This document shows positions 24,901 through 36,900 of a stretch of DNA of 64,000 nucleotides, piece by piece. The position numbers and the translations under genes were made by a program. The stretch is from positions 14,854 to 78,853 of the forward strand of contig FLMG01002472.1 of the NCBI GenBank assembly GCA_900088475.1, read 5' to 3'. The DNA is from Hyphochytrium catenoides. Taxonomy: Eukaryota > Sar > Hyphochytriomycetes > Hyphochytriales > Hyphochytriaceae. A model generated the notes under the pieces. The model was given only the letters and a program-made list of their open reading frames with translations. It was not told the origin of the DNA and made no database searches. Within the stretch, counting starts at the first letter, position 1; each line of letters opens with the position of its first letter.

Positions 24901-27900
24901 TTACCCAGAACTTACGATAGTCGATTTGGATCCGAAAGCAATAGGGGAGAATGGGGGCACCATTTTCCTATATGGATCAAATTTTCTGCCGTCGGACTAC
25001 TTGGGTTGCAAAATTGACGAACAGGAAATGAAAGCCACGTTCATCTCATCTACTCTAATATCCTGTCCGGCACCGTCCCTGGAGCCACGTCAATCAAAGG
25101 TGTACGCTACCAACAACGGGGCAGATTACGTGGAGAGTCCATACCATCTGGCATACGTTCCCAACAGCGTTTCCTTCGGAATTTTTCCTTGCAGTGGGCC
25201 TCTAGAGGGAGGAACAGAGGTGACAGTGACGGGTCAAAATTTCTTACAAGCAGCCCCGGTGGGGTACCATAGCAAAGTCTTTTGTAGCTTTGGCAAACTC
25301 GAGGTGGCAGCTAGCCATGTGTCAGACACTGCCATCAATTGTTTCAGCCCATCCTCTCAAATCATTGGTCCGTTACCTTTTTCGGTGATTATGAGATCAA
25401 CAAGATCAAAGCGGAGAATTGAATTCTTGGCGCAGAACTTGAGCTTTGCCTACTACCGTCAGCCTTCCCTAAGGGCTGTGGCACCGTCTTCAGGTTAGCA
25501 TGATGGAAACCTTAGCTAGCTCTAACTCTCGTTGCTCTTCTCAGTCTCACTATCGTTTGATGTAGGCAGCTGCTCCGGCGGGTCTCTTATTACACTTCTT
25601 GGAGATGATTTCAACCCTGAAGTCACCTATTCCGTCCGATTCGCCCTCAATAATGAACAAGTGACGGTGAATGCTACTTACATTTCCAAGGATATATTAC
25701 AAGTCGTTACCCCTCCAGGCCTGCCAAACATGGCCGGAAGGCTAGTGGACGTCACGATCAGCGCTAATATGGTAGACTTTGGTCGTGATTCTGCGCTATT
25801 CTATTATAATCTTGATAGCCAGATTCATGCTTTATACCCAAATGAAGTGGATGAGACTGGTGGAGGATTACTCTTGGTCATTGGGAGCAACTTTCGAGAG
25901 GTAAGCATGTCGTTTTCTCCTACAAAACCTGCAGCATGCTAACGTCCATACTTGCCAGTCTTTTCCAAACCTCCTTTCATGTAGGTTTGATGGCCTAACG
26001 GTAAAAGAGGCAACATTCCTGAACTCGACGCATCTTTTATGCCCCTATCCAGCCCATCACCCTGGAAGAGTGATGGTGGAGGTGACGACCAATGGGGTCG
26101 ACTATTTGGATCAGTCCATAGAGCTCTTGTACGTTGTTGCCCCTACTATTTTAGACGTACAACCTAGCCTGGGCCCTGCGAATGGAGGCTCAAGAGTCAC
26201 TATTATCGGAGACAACTTTCGCAGCGCTTCCCACCACTGCTGCTTTGGTGCCCATAAAGTGCCTTTGGAGTTTATCAATGGAAGCCGTATTGTTTGCACA
26301 TCTCCGCTCCTGGAGGTTAATGGAGACGGTCACGCAGTGCCATTGACAGTGACTTCGAGTCAATGCAAGCTAGATAGTTTGATGGACATGAGACTTGCTC
26401 TAACTTCGGAGAGCATTTACCGGCCATCATTCTACTTCCATAGTCCGCTTGCTTTAGTTAGCATATCTCCTTCACGCGGCCCCTTGGCAGGGGGGACGGA
26501 AGTCTTGGTTACACTGGATCCTATGCTTGAAATGGGTGGAGTCTACTGCAAATTTGGTGACCTCGTCGTCCAGGGGTCCACTTTAGGCCCTACTCTAGTA
26601 CAATGCACTTCTCCCGCACAACCCAACCTGGGCCTCAGAAATGGAGTGGTCCAAGTGTCATTGAGCTTCAATGGTCAGGACTTCTCCATCTCGACTCTGG
26701 GCTACACGTATTACAATTCACCAGAAGCAGTCAGAGTGAATCCTCGGTTTGGGACAACTGACAAGGAAACCACGGTTTTAATTATTGGTTCAGGCTTTAC
26801 TTCGGCATTCCCTTCTGCTTGTCGCTTTGGGTTTTCCGAAGCTACCGCAGCTGAAGTGCTCTCTTCCACGGAGCTGAGGTGCACTACACCTCCACATCCG
26901 GTAGCTGAACTTGTTACTATATTCTACTCTTTGAATATGGTAGACTTCTTTGACCTAGGTGTAACCTTCGAGTACACTTTCAGACCAATAACATACCAGA
27001 TCCGGCCGACGTTTGGCTCTCTAAGCGGTAATACCCTGTTGACCGTGGTTGGTAGCAACTTTGCCGAGGCTGCCGAGTTGTGGTGCATTATTGGAGGGAT
27101 GCCTGTTCCTGCAACTCCCATATCGACTGAGGAGGTTACTTGTCGAACCCCATCATGGGACAAGTTAGAACTGGAAAAACTGGAGGTGTCCCCTCCTTTG
27201 GAAGCAGCAGTATACGTTATGGAAAGCCCCACACCAGGTTTCTTGGAGAATTATTCCGGAAAACGAAACCTACCCGATAGCTATGTCTTGTTTCAATATG
27301 TGGCCGAATTAGAGATTGTCTCAATCTTTCCCCGCTCCGGCTATACTCGTGGTGGTACTAGAGTTGACATCCGAGTTCAAAACCTGCAGAACTCCTCAGC
27401 AACGGGATGCCGTTTTGGAGGAATTAGGGTGCCAGCTACCCTCATCAGTTCTGGAGAACTGTCGTGTCTAGCTCCCGCCGTAAACCAAACGGGCGTCGTA
27501 CCTCTGGAAGTAACCACGAACGGGGTGGACTTCTCTACCGCAGTTCAGTTTGATTATCGCCTGGAGCCCAATATTTACAAAACCACGCCCGGTAGAGGAG
27601 GATGGAAAGGTGGTTCTCAAGTGACAATAACTGGGTCCAATTTCTATCCAGACAGCAAAATCACTTGCATGTTCGGAAGTCAGGTTGTTAGAGGGTCATA
27701 CGTTGACAATGAGAATGTATTGTGCCTGACACCACCAGGGGAGGCAAGGAATGAAATCCAAAGAATATCTCTATTTGCATCGCCCGCCTGGGATCCGGAA
27801 GTGCAGAGAGTGACGGTTAAGGGGGCGAGTCATGCCGAGGAGGTCCAGGTGATATCTACCTCCGCGTGGGGAGATGTGCAAGAGGTGCAAGAGCTGAGCA

Positions 27901-30900
27901 TAGCACTGCCAATCAATAATCCGGAGATTCAAGTCATAAGTACAAGACTGACTCATCGACTTGAAGTACAAGAGGTAAGCTTGGATGGAACCGCTTTTGT
28001 AGCTGAGGAGCAACGGCTTTCAATCGTTTGGGAGAAAGGAGCCGACGTCAGTGGCATTGTAAAATTGACCTACAATGACCAAAAAACCGATGGGCTTCTG
28101 TGGGACGCACTGTCTTCTGAGCTGATCGAGGAGGCGCTGTCAAAGCTGAGGGGCATGAACAGGCCAAAAGTCAGAGTTGAAGACACACCGATGTCTAAAG
28201 ACCTGATCGTAACGTTTACGGGTACCATGGGTGATCTGAATGATCTTCAGCTTGATATCTCGCAGTTGAGCGGCAGAGGTCTTCAATGGCAGAGCATTGA
28301 AGTCGTTAAGGGAATACCAGCAGCGATACAGTCAGTTATCCTCCAGACAACTAACGCCACATCCGTGACAGGCTCCTTTTGGTTGGGCTTTCAGGATGCG
28401 AAGAGCGACCCTATCCACCCGCGCTCATCTGCCCTCGAATTTGCCGCCGCCCTCCGCCCACTTTTCTCCGTCGTAGGGCAGCTAAATGTTTCCGGTCCGG
28501 TGAGGAACACGTATGGCGGCTGGACTTGGGAGGTGTCTTTCGTCCAGAGAGGAGGTCCTCTTAACCTTTTGAGGCCTAATTCGTCTCTCTTGTCAGGTGG
28601 GGGCTATGACGGTGTATCGATAGAGGTCAGAGAAAAAGTAGCTGGGACTAGCGCTCAAGTAAGTGGCTCCTTTGCTATTGTCGCGCACAATGGCAAGCGC
28701 AGTGGCCAAATCTCCGTTAAGGCCAATCCTGCTGACCTTGAGAGCGCTCTTGGCGCACTGGAGCTGGGTCCCATCAAGGTGACGGAAGGACCACAGGGCT
28801 GGAATGGCGGCAAAGCGTGGCGATTAACCTTTCAGGCACCAGGGAGTGTACCGGCACTGACAGTTGATACTTCAAATGTTATGGGAACAGTTCCACAGTG
28901 GAATGTGCTCAGGCAAAGTAAGGGAACGGACCCTGTTGTGCATGAAGTCACATTTAGTTGTCCGAACAGTGCGACCATCTCGGGCCCCATATACTTTGTA
29001 TATAATGGGGAGGAGACAGCAACGGTTTCATTAGCTACATTATCAGAGATGCAGCTAACTACACTTTTAGCTGCCTTGCCATCAATTGGTTCAGGTGGTG
29101 TGAGTGTTTCAGCTGAGCTGTCATCGTTACATAGCCAAAGTTATGAAGTTACGCTAAAACAACCCCCATTTCTGGATCCCAAGACTATACCCGAACTCAT
29201 GGTGGGCAATCCTGCAGCTGTGACTTGTGGAGGAATCGTGGGCGTCGCACAGTCAGTTGTGAAGCTAATTGGCAACCCCTTGCAGCCTCTGACTGGTGAA
29301 GTTCAAATATCCTTTGGATCTGAGAGAGTCAATGTCCCTTACGACTCTTCCTCAACCGAAATGGCCTCAATTCTCTCCGTAATTCCCGCTGTCGGTAAGG
29401 TTAGAGTGTCACGGACGGCCGTTGACGTTAACCTTAAGACTTTCGCATGGTCTGTTACATTCATTGAAAGAGCTGGAGCTCTTCCCCTCTTCGCAGTAGA
29501 CGACTCGCTTTTGCAGACAAATGGTGTGGCGGCAGTTACCGCTGACCGAGTTACTAGCAGCGGTGATCGTTGCTGCCTGACGGGGACCTTTACTCTTTCC
29601 TATGGTGGCCATACAAGACTCCTTCCTGGTACAGCAGCTGCGACAACCGGAGCGACGGCGGTAGTTACGTCGGAGGATTTGAGGTCCTTCATTGCCGCCG
29701 GCGATGATGTATCCATTGGCGGTACTGTGTACTCCGTCGACACGAGTGGGCTTTTTTCCGCGACTTCTCTGCCCCTTAACATGACCTACGTGGGTCCTAC
29801 GCGGACTGGGATTGAAATTTATACTCAGTTTAGAACCGCGGCATTAAATGTTGGGTCGTCGGCTAGCCAGATTTCAGCGGCGCTGGACGGCCTTCCGCAA
29901 CTTGGGGATCAGATCAACGTCTCGCAAATAAGCGCATCTCCGAACGGTTTGATGGCGTGGAGAGTAACGTTCCGAAGCCCAGGACCTCGATCTCTCATTC
30001 GAATGAACGCTGAGCAGGTGAGCATTACGGATGGCACTGCTCTGGCAGCTATCGGAGGTGTCAGGAGGATACAGTCTGGAAGCTTAGGGCCAGTTCAACG
30101 TGTCTTCCTTACGGCACCAAGCCTCATTATGTCCGGTAGCTTCCGCTTATCTTACAAAACATGGCTCTCGCCGTTTCTACCTTTTGATGCTCCATCCTCA
30201 CTCGTCAAAGAAACATTGGAAGACTCAGGACTCTTTGCATCAGTAACGGTCATAAGGACTAGGGCGGATGAGCACCCTGACATACCTGGCATAGGGTATG
30301 TATGGACAGTAACTTTTCATTCTATCGCTACTAATCTCAACCCCATTGAAGTGATTCCTAACGTGGAGACGCAGTTTCATGGCACCGCAGCGTATGGGCA
30401 AGGGTTGCCTTTCACTGCGGCAACTGGGAGTACTCTCTCAGGTTTATTCTGGCTGGTCTACGACGGTCTCGTAACGCTGCCACTCTCGTATGACGCTTCG
30501 GCCGAGGATGTTGAAAATGCCCTTAATCAGATTCGAAGCGTACCGCGCGTGACTGTCAGTCGCGAGGGACCTGATCTAAATCAGGGCTATACCTGGACTG
30601 TAACCTTCAAGGACAGGCCTCTACCATTGAAGGAAGTCTCTACCACCTTTGTGGAACGACGACAACTTGTGGCTCATCATGACCTTTCAGGCACATCGCC
30701 CGCAATATCCGTCAGGAAGGTTGTAGCTGGTTCAAGGCCCTCAGGTTACTTTCGCCTGGCATTCGCGGGTGCTCTGACTCGAGCCATCCCTTATAATGCC
30801 ACGGCAGAAACGGTAAAGTTAGCACTCGAGGAGATTCCCTCATTGGCTCTACACCGGGTAACAGCAGAAGACAGGACTGAATTAGCATACTCTTGGCTTG

Positions 30901-33900
30901 TAACGTTTGCGAACGCGGATGATATCGGCCTTTTATCTGTGGGGGAAAGTCATCTGGGCGCAACGAGCTCAGAAGTGATGGTTGAGCAGGTCAGTGATGG
31001 GACTGTTGCGTTGGGCGGAAAGTTCTCAATAGAATATGAAGGCTATGCGACAACCCTCCTTCCGGTCAATAGTGGTCCTGGTGCCGTGGAAGAAGCCTTC
31101 ACTTCATTAGCCTCAGTTGGTAAGGTCAAAGTCACGCTTTCTCAGCAGTCCGACAAGAGAGTCGCTTGGGACATTGAGTTTTTGACCCTGGGCAATCCCG
31201 AGAACCTTGGTCTCCTGCCACTTGTAACACTACATACACACTTGGTGTACGGTACTGAGGTTCAAGGTGAGGTAAGAAGAATACAGGACCCCTGCTGCAC
31301 TTTACGTGTCTCTACCAATGGAGTAGACTACAGTAGCGACCAATCGTTCTTTCAGTATGAGGAAGGACCAATGGCACTGGAGGTTTTACCTTCATATGGT
31401 TCGACTCAGGGTGGTACTCTTGTCAAGGTTAGGGGGAGAAACCTTGCTGATCATGGCATCCACTATTGCCTTTTCGGAGATGCGCCAGAGGTGCTTGCAG
31501 AGTGGCTGGATAGCACTTTCTTAGCTTGCACCACCCCCTCGCATGCTGAAGGGCTGGTGGAAGTCAAACTCAGTCGGTGGCCCTCCCTCGATGGCGCGAG
31601 TCCTATCATCGGAAATTCCATTGCTTCTTATCGCTTTCTGCCAGATATTGAAATCCTCGACATATTCCCCAAAAAAGGGAAGCCATCGGGGGGCACCAGG
31701 CTTACTATCTCTGGAATAGGCTTTCTCGAAGATCCTCTCCTTGCCTGCAGATTCCGCTCAACTCCAGATGTATCGATCCAGAAAGCTAAGGAGGTTAAAG
31801 TATCTGCACAGTTCATAAACACCACCCACATTACCTGTGACACACCAGGCATTGGATCCTTTTTCAGCAACACCAATGAGTCCTGGGAAGGTCGTGTGTC
31901 AGGCTTAAGCCATGTCGAGGTGACCGCGAACGGCATCGACTATTCTATCAACAGTGCCACTTTCTGGTATATTCCTCTGCTGGCTATAGATGCCATCTAT
32001 CCGATACGAGGTCCATTATCTGGTTCTACACCTGTGGTGGTGACGGGTGCCAGATTTAGCAGCCCTACTTACTGCCACTTTGGTGAAGCATCACCATACG
32101 AAGCTGAGTACGTTTCGGATAGGTCCGTCATCTGCTCCAGCCCCTCTCACGAGGTCCAAAGCTCTATACAGCAAGTATCAGCCACCTGGGATACTCTCGT
32201 CTCCGAGATCCAAAAGATTTCTCTGAAGAGTACGACGCCGATTGCCACGCTACCTGGTTACTTCACTCTCTCACTAGGTACCTATATCTCCGATCCTCTA
32301 CTCCCAACTTCGCCAGCCACGGGTGCAGGGTCCTTGGGAGAAACCTTGCAAAAATTGCCCCAGGGATTCGGCGTTACAGTAGACAGGATTATATCTACCG
32401 ATGGACTAGAAGTTCAGTGGACAGTCACCTTTCCCGATGCCTACGGGGATGTTCCTCCAATTAGGGCAGATCCATCACACTTGGACGGAAAGGCCGTTCA
32501 GATGTGGGTGGAGACCTTAAGGGAGGGTGATATGGGGAGCATCAAGTCAGAAGTGCAGGTGATTAGTACCGTGCAGCCGTACCAATCCAACCAAGTGGAC
32601 ATAATAGTCCAAAACAACCTTGTCCCAACTCTAGAGGTTGGGAGACTGACTCTGGCAGCAGATGACAGGGTCTCCGGAGAGTTTTTTCTTCTGTACAATG
32701 GAGCTGTTTCTCCAGCATTACCCTGGAATGTGTCTGCCGCCGCCCTCTCTTCGACCATTTATACCCTGACGGGCCTGGAGGTTGTGGTTTCAAGGCTGAG
32801 CCACGCCTCCCGTGGCTTCATATGGAATGTGACGGTTCAGCGTTTTGCTTCCATTCTATCAGAACTAAGCGTCAGCTCTCACAACCTGGTTTGTACCACG
32901 GGGTGCGCGATTACGCTTCGCTTGACATTGATACAAGGCCTCGTGCCGGAGGTGGACGGTTACTTCACAGTCAGCCATGGTGGTAGACACACCCAGGATA
33001 TTCCATATGATGTTTCTTCCCTAGACCTTCAGAAAGAGTTGCAGGCAATATTACCTGTAGAAGTGGTAGTCAGCTCGGCGTTGCCTGGTAATTCTTCCAG
33101 AATCTGGAGAATTACTTACATCGCCCCAGGAACCTACGACATCGATGTCATGTGGGTCAACCGAACGCAAGCTGCAGCAACAATTGAGCGATATGTGGTT
33201 AAGGACGGATCTACTCAAGCCGAGGGCGAATTCCGAATTGGCTTAGGAACTCTTTGGTCTTCATGGCTGCCCTTTGACGCCTCTGCGGAGAGAGTCAGAC
33301 AGGCGTTACACTTGGATCTCGGGGCATCTGGCCTTACTTCGAATATCGTCGTTGAAAGATTGACACTTTCAGCTGGAGCTGATATCGTGGATTATGAGTG
33401 GACCATTCTGTTTGATCCCCAAGGAGGTGACGTACCCTCTTTGGTACTTGACAAATCACGACTAAACGGCGAGTCTGTGGATATGACAGTGACCACCGTA
33501 GTCAATGGGAACTTCGTTCCCCGATCAGGATCTTTTGCTCTTTCGTTCGAGGGGATGACAACATCAACACTGCCATACAATGCAGATAGTCGTACTCTTA
33601 GCCTAGCATTGGGAAGCCTTGCCACCATTTCTGATTTGTCCGTGGCGCAGGAAATTACACCTAGTGGCATCACATGGCAAGTTACCTTCAGAAGCAGCAA
33701 TCGGCAGCGGCCGTTAGGCCGACTGCCAATGCTGCAAGCGAACGCTGTGGATTTGCAGGGAAACGGGGCTACTCTCGATGTGTACGAAGTTTTGCCTGGC
33801 TATGGTCCAAGCGTCGCTGTCGGCGTTTCGGCGAATAAGAAAGACATCGTCTTTTCAAGCGTAAACTTCGAATATCATGAAGCTTTGGATGTCCAGTCAT

Positions 33901-36900
33901 TTTCTCCAACAGTGGGAGGGGAACGGGGAGGTACGGAGGTTATAGCTAGTGTGGATGCATCGCCCGGTGTCATGTTTCCGGAAGCGGGTGTCTTCGCATT
34001 TCAAGCTTCAGATCTGGGGGTACGATGCCGCTTTGGTGATGAAGTGGTGGGGGGAAAGGTAGTATCGGCTAGGACGGTCTCCTGTACCTCACCCCCTCAT
34101 GTTCCCGCAACCGTTATATTTGGTGTTTCTTTGAATGGAATAGATTTTTACCACTGTCTACAGCGCTACACCTTTCTCAAGGAAATGGATAATTTCCTGC
34201 TTGTTCCAGTACGGGGGCCATTGGAGGGCGGCAACACTTTGACTGTTTACGGAGCATTCGCTGAAGCGACTGCGGCACTTGGGGAGGAAGGAAGTAACAG
34301 CAACGGCACCTTTAGCTGCCGCTTCGACGGACAAGATAAAGCGCAGGTTGCTAGTGTCGTTGCCACGGACTTCATTACGTGCGTCGCACCACCTTCAACT
34401 TCTCCTGGACCCGTGGCGGTTCAGGTCCTTCTGAACTCTCAGGAGGTTACTCTTGCATCAACACAATACTACTACGAACCGAATTGGTATGTGACAGAAG
34501 TAGTTCCCTCATCTGGACCTGCTAGAGGTGGAACGATAGTGTCAATCCGGGGTGGACGATTCCGAGACTACAACTCAGATCTTCTGTGTCGGTTCGGATC
34601 CAAGGTGGCCAAGGCGCGCTGGATATCAGAAAACGAGCTAAGCTGCGAAACTCCATCTCAGAGCCCCGTTGATGAAGTTCAGGTACTGGATATAACACCA
34701 ACGACTTCGCAGGGTATCACTGGTACCTTCGCCCTGAGTGGGGGTGAAGTTTGTCTCGAGGATTTGGAGGGCATTTATTGTGAGACTCCCAAGACGGCAG
34801 CCCTGCCCGCTAACGTTAGTGCTTTTGTACTGCAACATGAGCTAGAGCTTCTTCAGGTGAATGGACCGGTGAAAGTCTCTGTTGCTTCTCCATCCGTCCC
34901 GACTGTTTTCAGATACTTAATCACATTCACCGGCGGACTCGGAGCCATCCCCCTACTGCAAATAGCTGAAAATAGCCTTGATCAAGGCACGGCCATGATG
35001 AGCCGGTTGGTGTCTGGTAAACGACAAGCTGCCATGACTGTGCCTTTGCATATCTCGTTCAATGGGCAAGACTTCGTGGCTGGAGGGTACAACATCAACT
35101 TTACCTACCATGATGAAGCCTTGGTATCAGAGATAGTGCCTGACAGGGGGCCCTTAACAGGCCATACTGAAGTCTTGGTGCTTGGCGAGAACTTCATCAA
35201 CCATGCTGGTCTAGCATGCAGCTTTGGAGAATCTCCGGAGGCTGTTGTTGCTGTATCCCGCTTCATCAACAGTTCCGCGGTCATCTGCATATCTCCCCGG
35301 TCTCTTAGGGAACATCCTACAGAAGTCATCGTCAGGGTTTCGAATAGCTTCAATGGCGCGCTGGAAGGCTTCTCGTCCATTGGTGTTCCTTTCCGCTATG
35401 AAGAAGTCCTTTCTGTTAGCGACCTGGTGCCATTCCAGGGCCCAGTATCGGGCAATTTCTCCGTTAGAGTGCTTGGCAAACACTTTTCTAACTCTTCGAG
35501 ATTACGTTGTCGCTTCGGCAGCGTAGTTGTTAAGGGCCTCTGGAAGAGTCATGAAGAGATGCTTTGTATGGCTCCTCCCCACCCGGCCGGGATGTATCCT
35601 GTGTCCGTTTCCAACAATGATCAAGACTATGCGTCCTCCAAAGCTCCTTTCTACTTCTACCCTGACCCCTCCCTTTCTCGTATAGTTCCGATAGCAGGAC
35701 CTGCCCTGATTGGTGGCACAGCCGTGACTGTTCATGGCAGAGGCTTTGTCAATTCGTCCCTTCTCGGTTGCCGCTTTGCCAACGTTACTGTACCGGCAGA
35801 GTTCCGCAGCGCGAGTGAGATAGTGTGTAGGTCTCCCTCTGTCACAACAATCATAAGGAACGTTTCCGAAGTTCTGGGGCGGTACTCTCTTTCCGAGTTC
35901 CGAACCCGCCATCCGAACCCAATGACTGGCAGTCGCTTGTTGTTTCCTGGATCACAGTACTATCCTACTTACCTGGCCAAGCTTGTCGGCTTAGAGGTGA
36001 CAAATAATTGGCAAGACTACACAGATAATGGTATAACTTACCTATACCAAGCTGATGCCTTGGTGACAGGAATCTTCCCCCGATCGTCCTGGGACAGTGG
36101 CAGAATATCTCTCTTCGTTCAGGGCAGAAATTTCGTGAACTCAACCCACCTCTCGTGTCGCATCGGGGAACAATTAGTACATGGTTCGTTCCTGAGTGAC
36201 ACCCTTGTCCTTTGCCATGGGCGGTCACACGCGCTGGAGCGGCCTCAGCAAGGCTTTTACAGTCACCATCTCCCTCAGACGAAGAACCTTCCCCATGCAA
36301 TGAAGGGCGTTCCAGGTCCAAAGGATCCAGCCTCACTTTATGTAGAAATCTCTAACAATGGTGTTGATTTTACTTCTAGTCGCACGGTTTTCGAGAGCCT
36401 TGGGCCCTGTCCAACTGGTTCCTATTGCCCTCTTGGCGTTGGGACAGCCAAGTACATCTGTCCACGCGGAGCCTACTGCCCTGGCTCTCAAAACGCGAAC
36501 TTCACCCTCTGTCCTGCCGGCACTTACCAACCATCCTATGGTCAAAATGACTGCCTCCGTTGTCCTATCGGGTACATTTGTCCTGAGTTAGGCATGCATG
36601 TGCCTAGAATTTGTCCCGCGGGCTTCGTTTGTGATGTTAGCGGGTTAGTTAGCGCAGAACAACCATGCCCTGAAGGACATTTTTGTCTAGAAGGAACAGC
36701 GACAACTGTGACTACATGCGGGCATCCCAGGCCGTCTAGCAGGCTATTCCCGACACTATCACACGCTGAACTCCCGACAACGTTCCGGAGGAATCGTCGA
36801 CCAGAGGGCTCAAGGCTTGTGCTCGGTGCTAGAAATGCAGGCTGCTGGAGTAATAGCACTTCTGACTTTGGGCTCCAGGTTAGCGATGAGCCTGCCCGGT

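Larger units (their letters stand above)
12199..36390 (+). repeat. IPT/TIG domain array, about 65 copies
   Basis: I counted about 66 units by their opening P-x-x-G...GG(T/S) and central C-x-F-G signatures. Copies are divergent in DNA and protein, so the array is old rather than a fresh tandem expansion. Well-formed copies include TSIVPTSGLNSGGTRVQLTG near 22265 and SISPLMGSEEGGTTVTITGG near 15780. Several copies (for example near 12820, 14990 and 24360) have lost the GGT turn. Most introns in the array cut inside an IPT unit rather than between units. Three units are interrupted by the second repeat family. Confidence 0.9.

Noticed and set aside
25545-25565. Upstream acceptor (CTTCTCAG at 25544) for the intron opening at 25494
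   Set aside because: Both acceptors keep frame, but the one at 25565 joins PSSG directly to SCSGGSLITLLGDDF, restoring a normal IPT unit.
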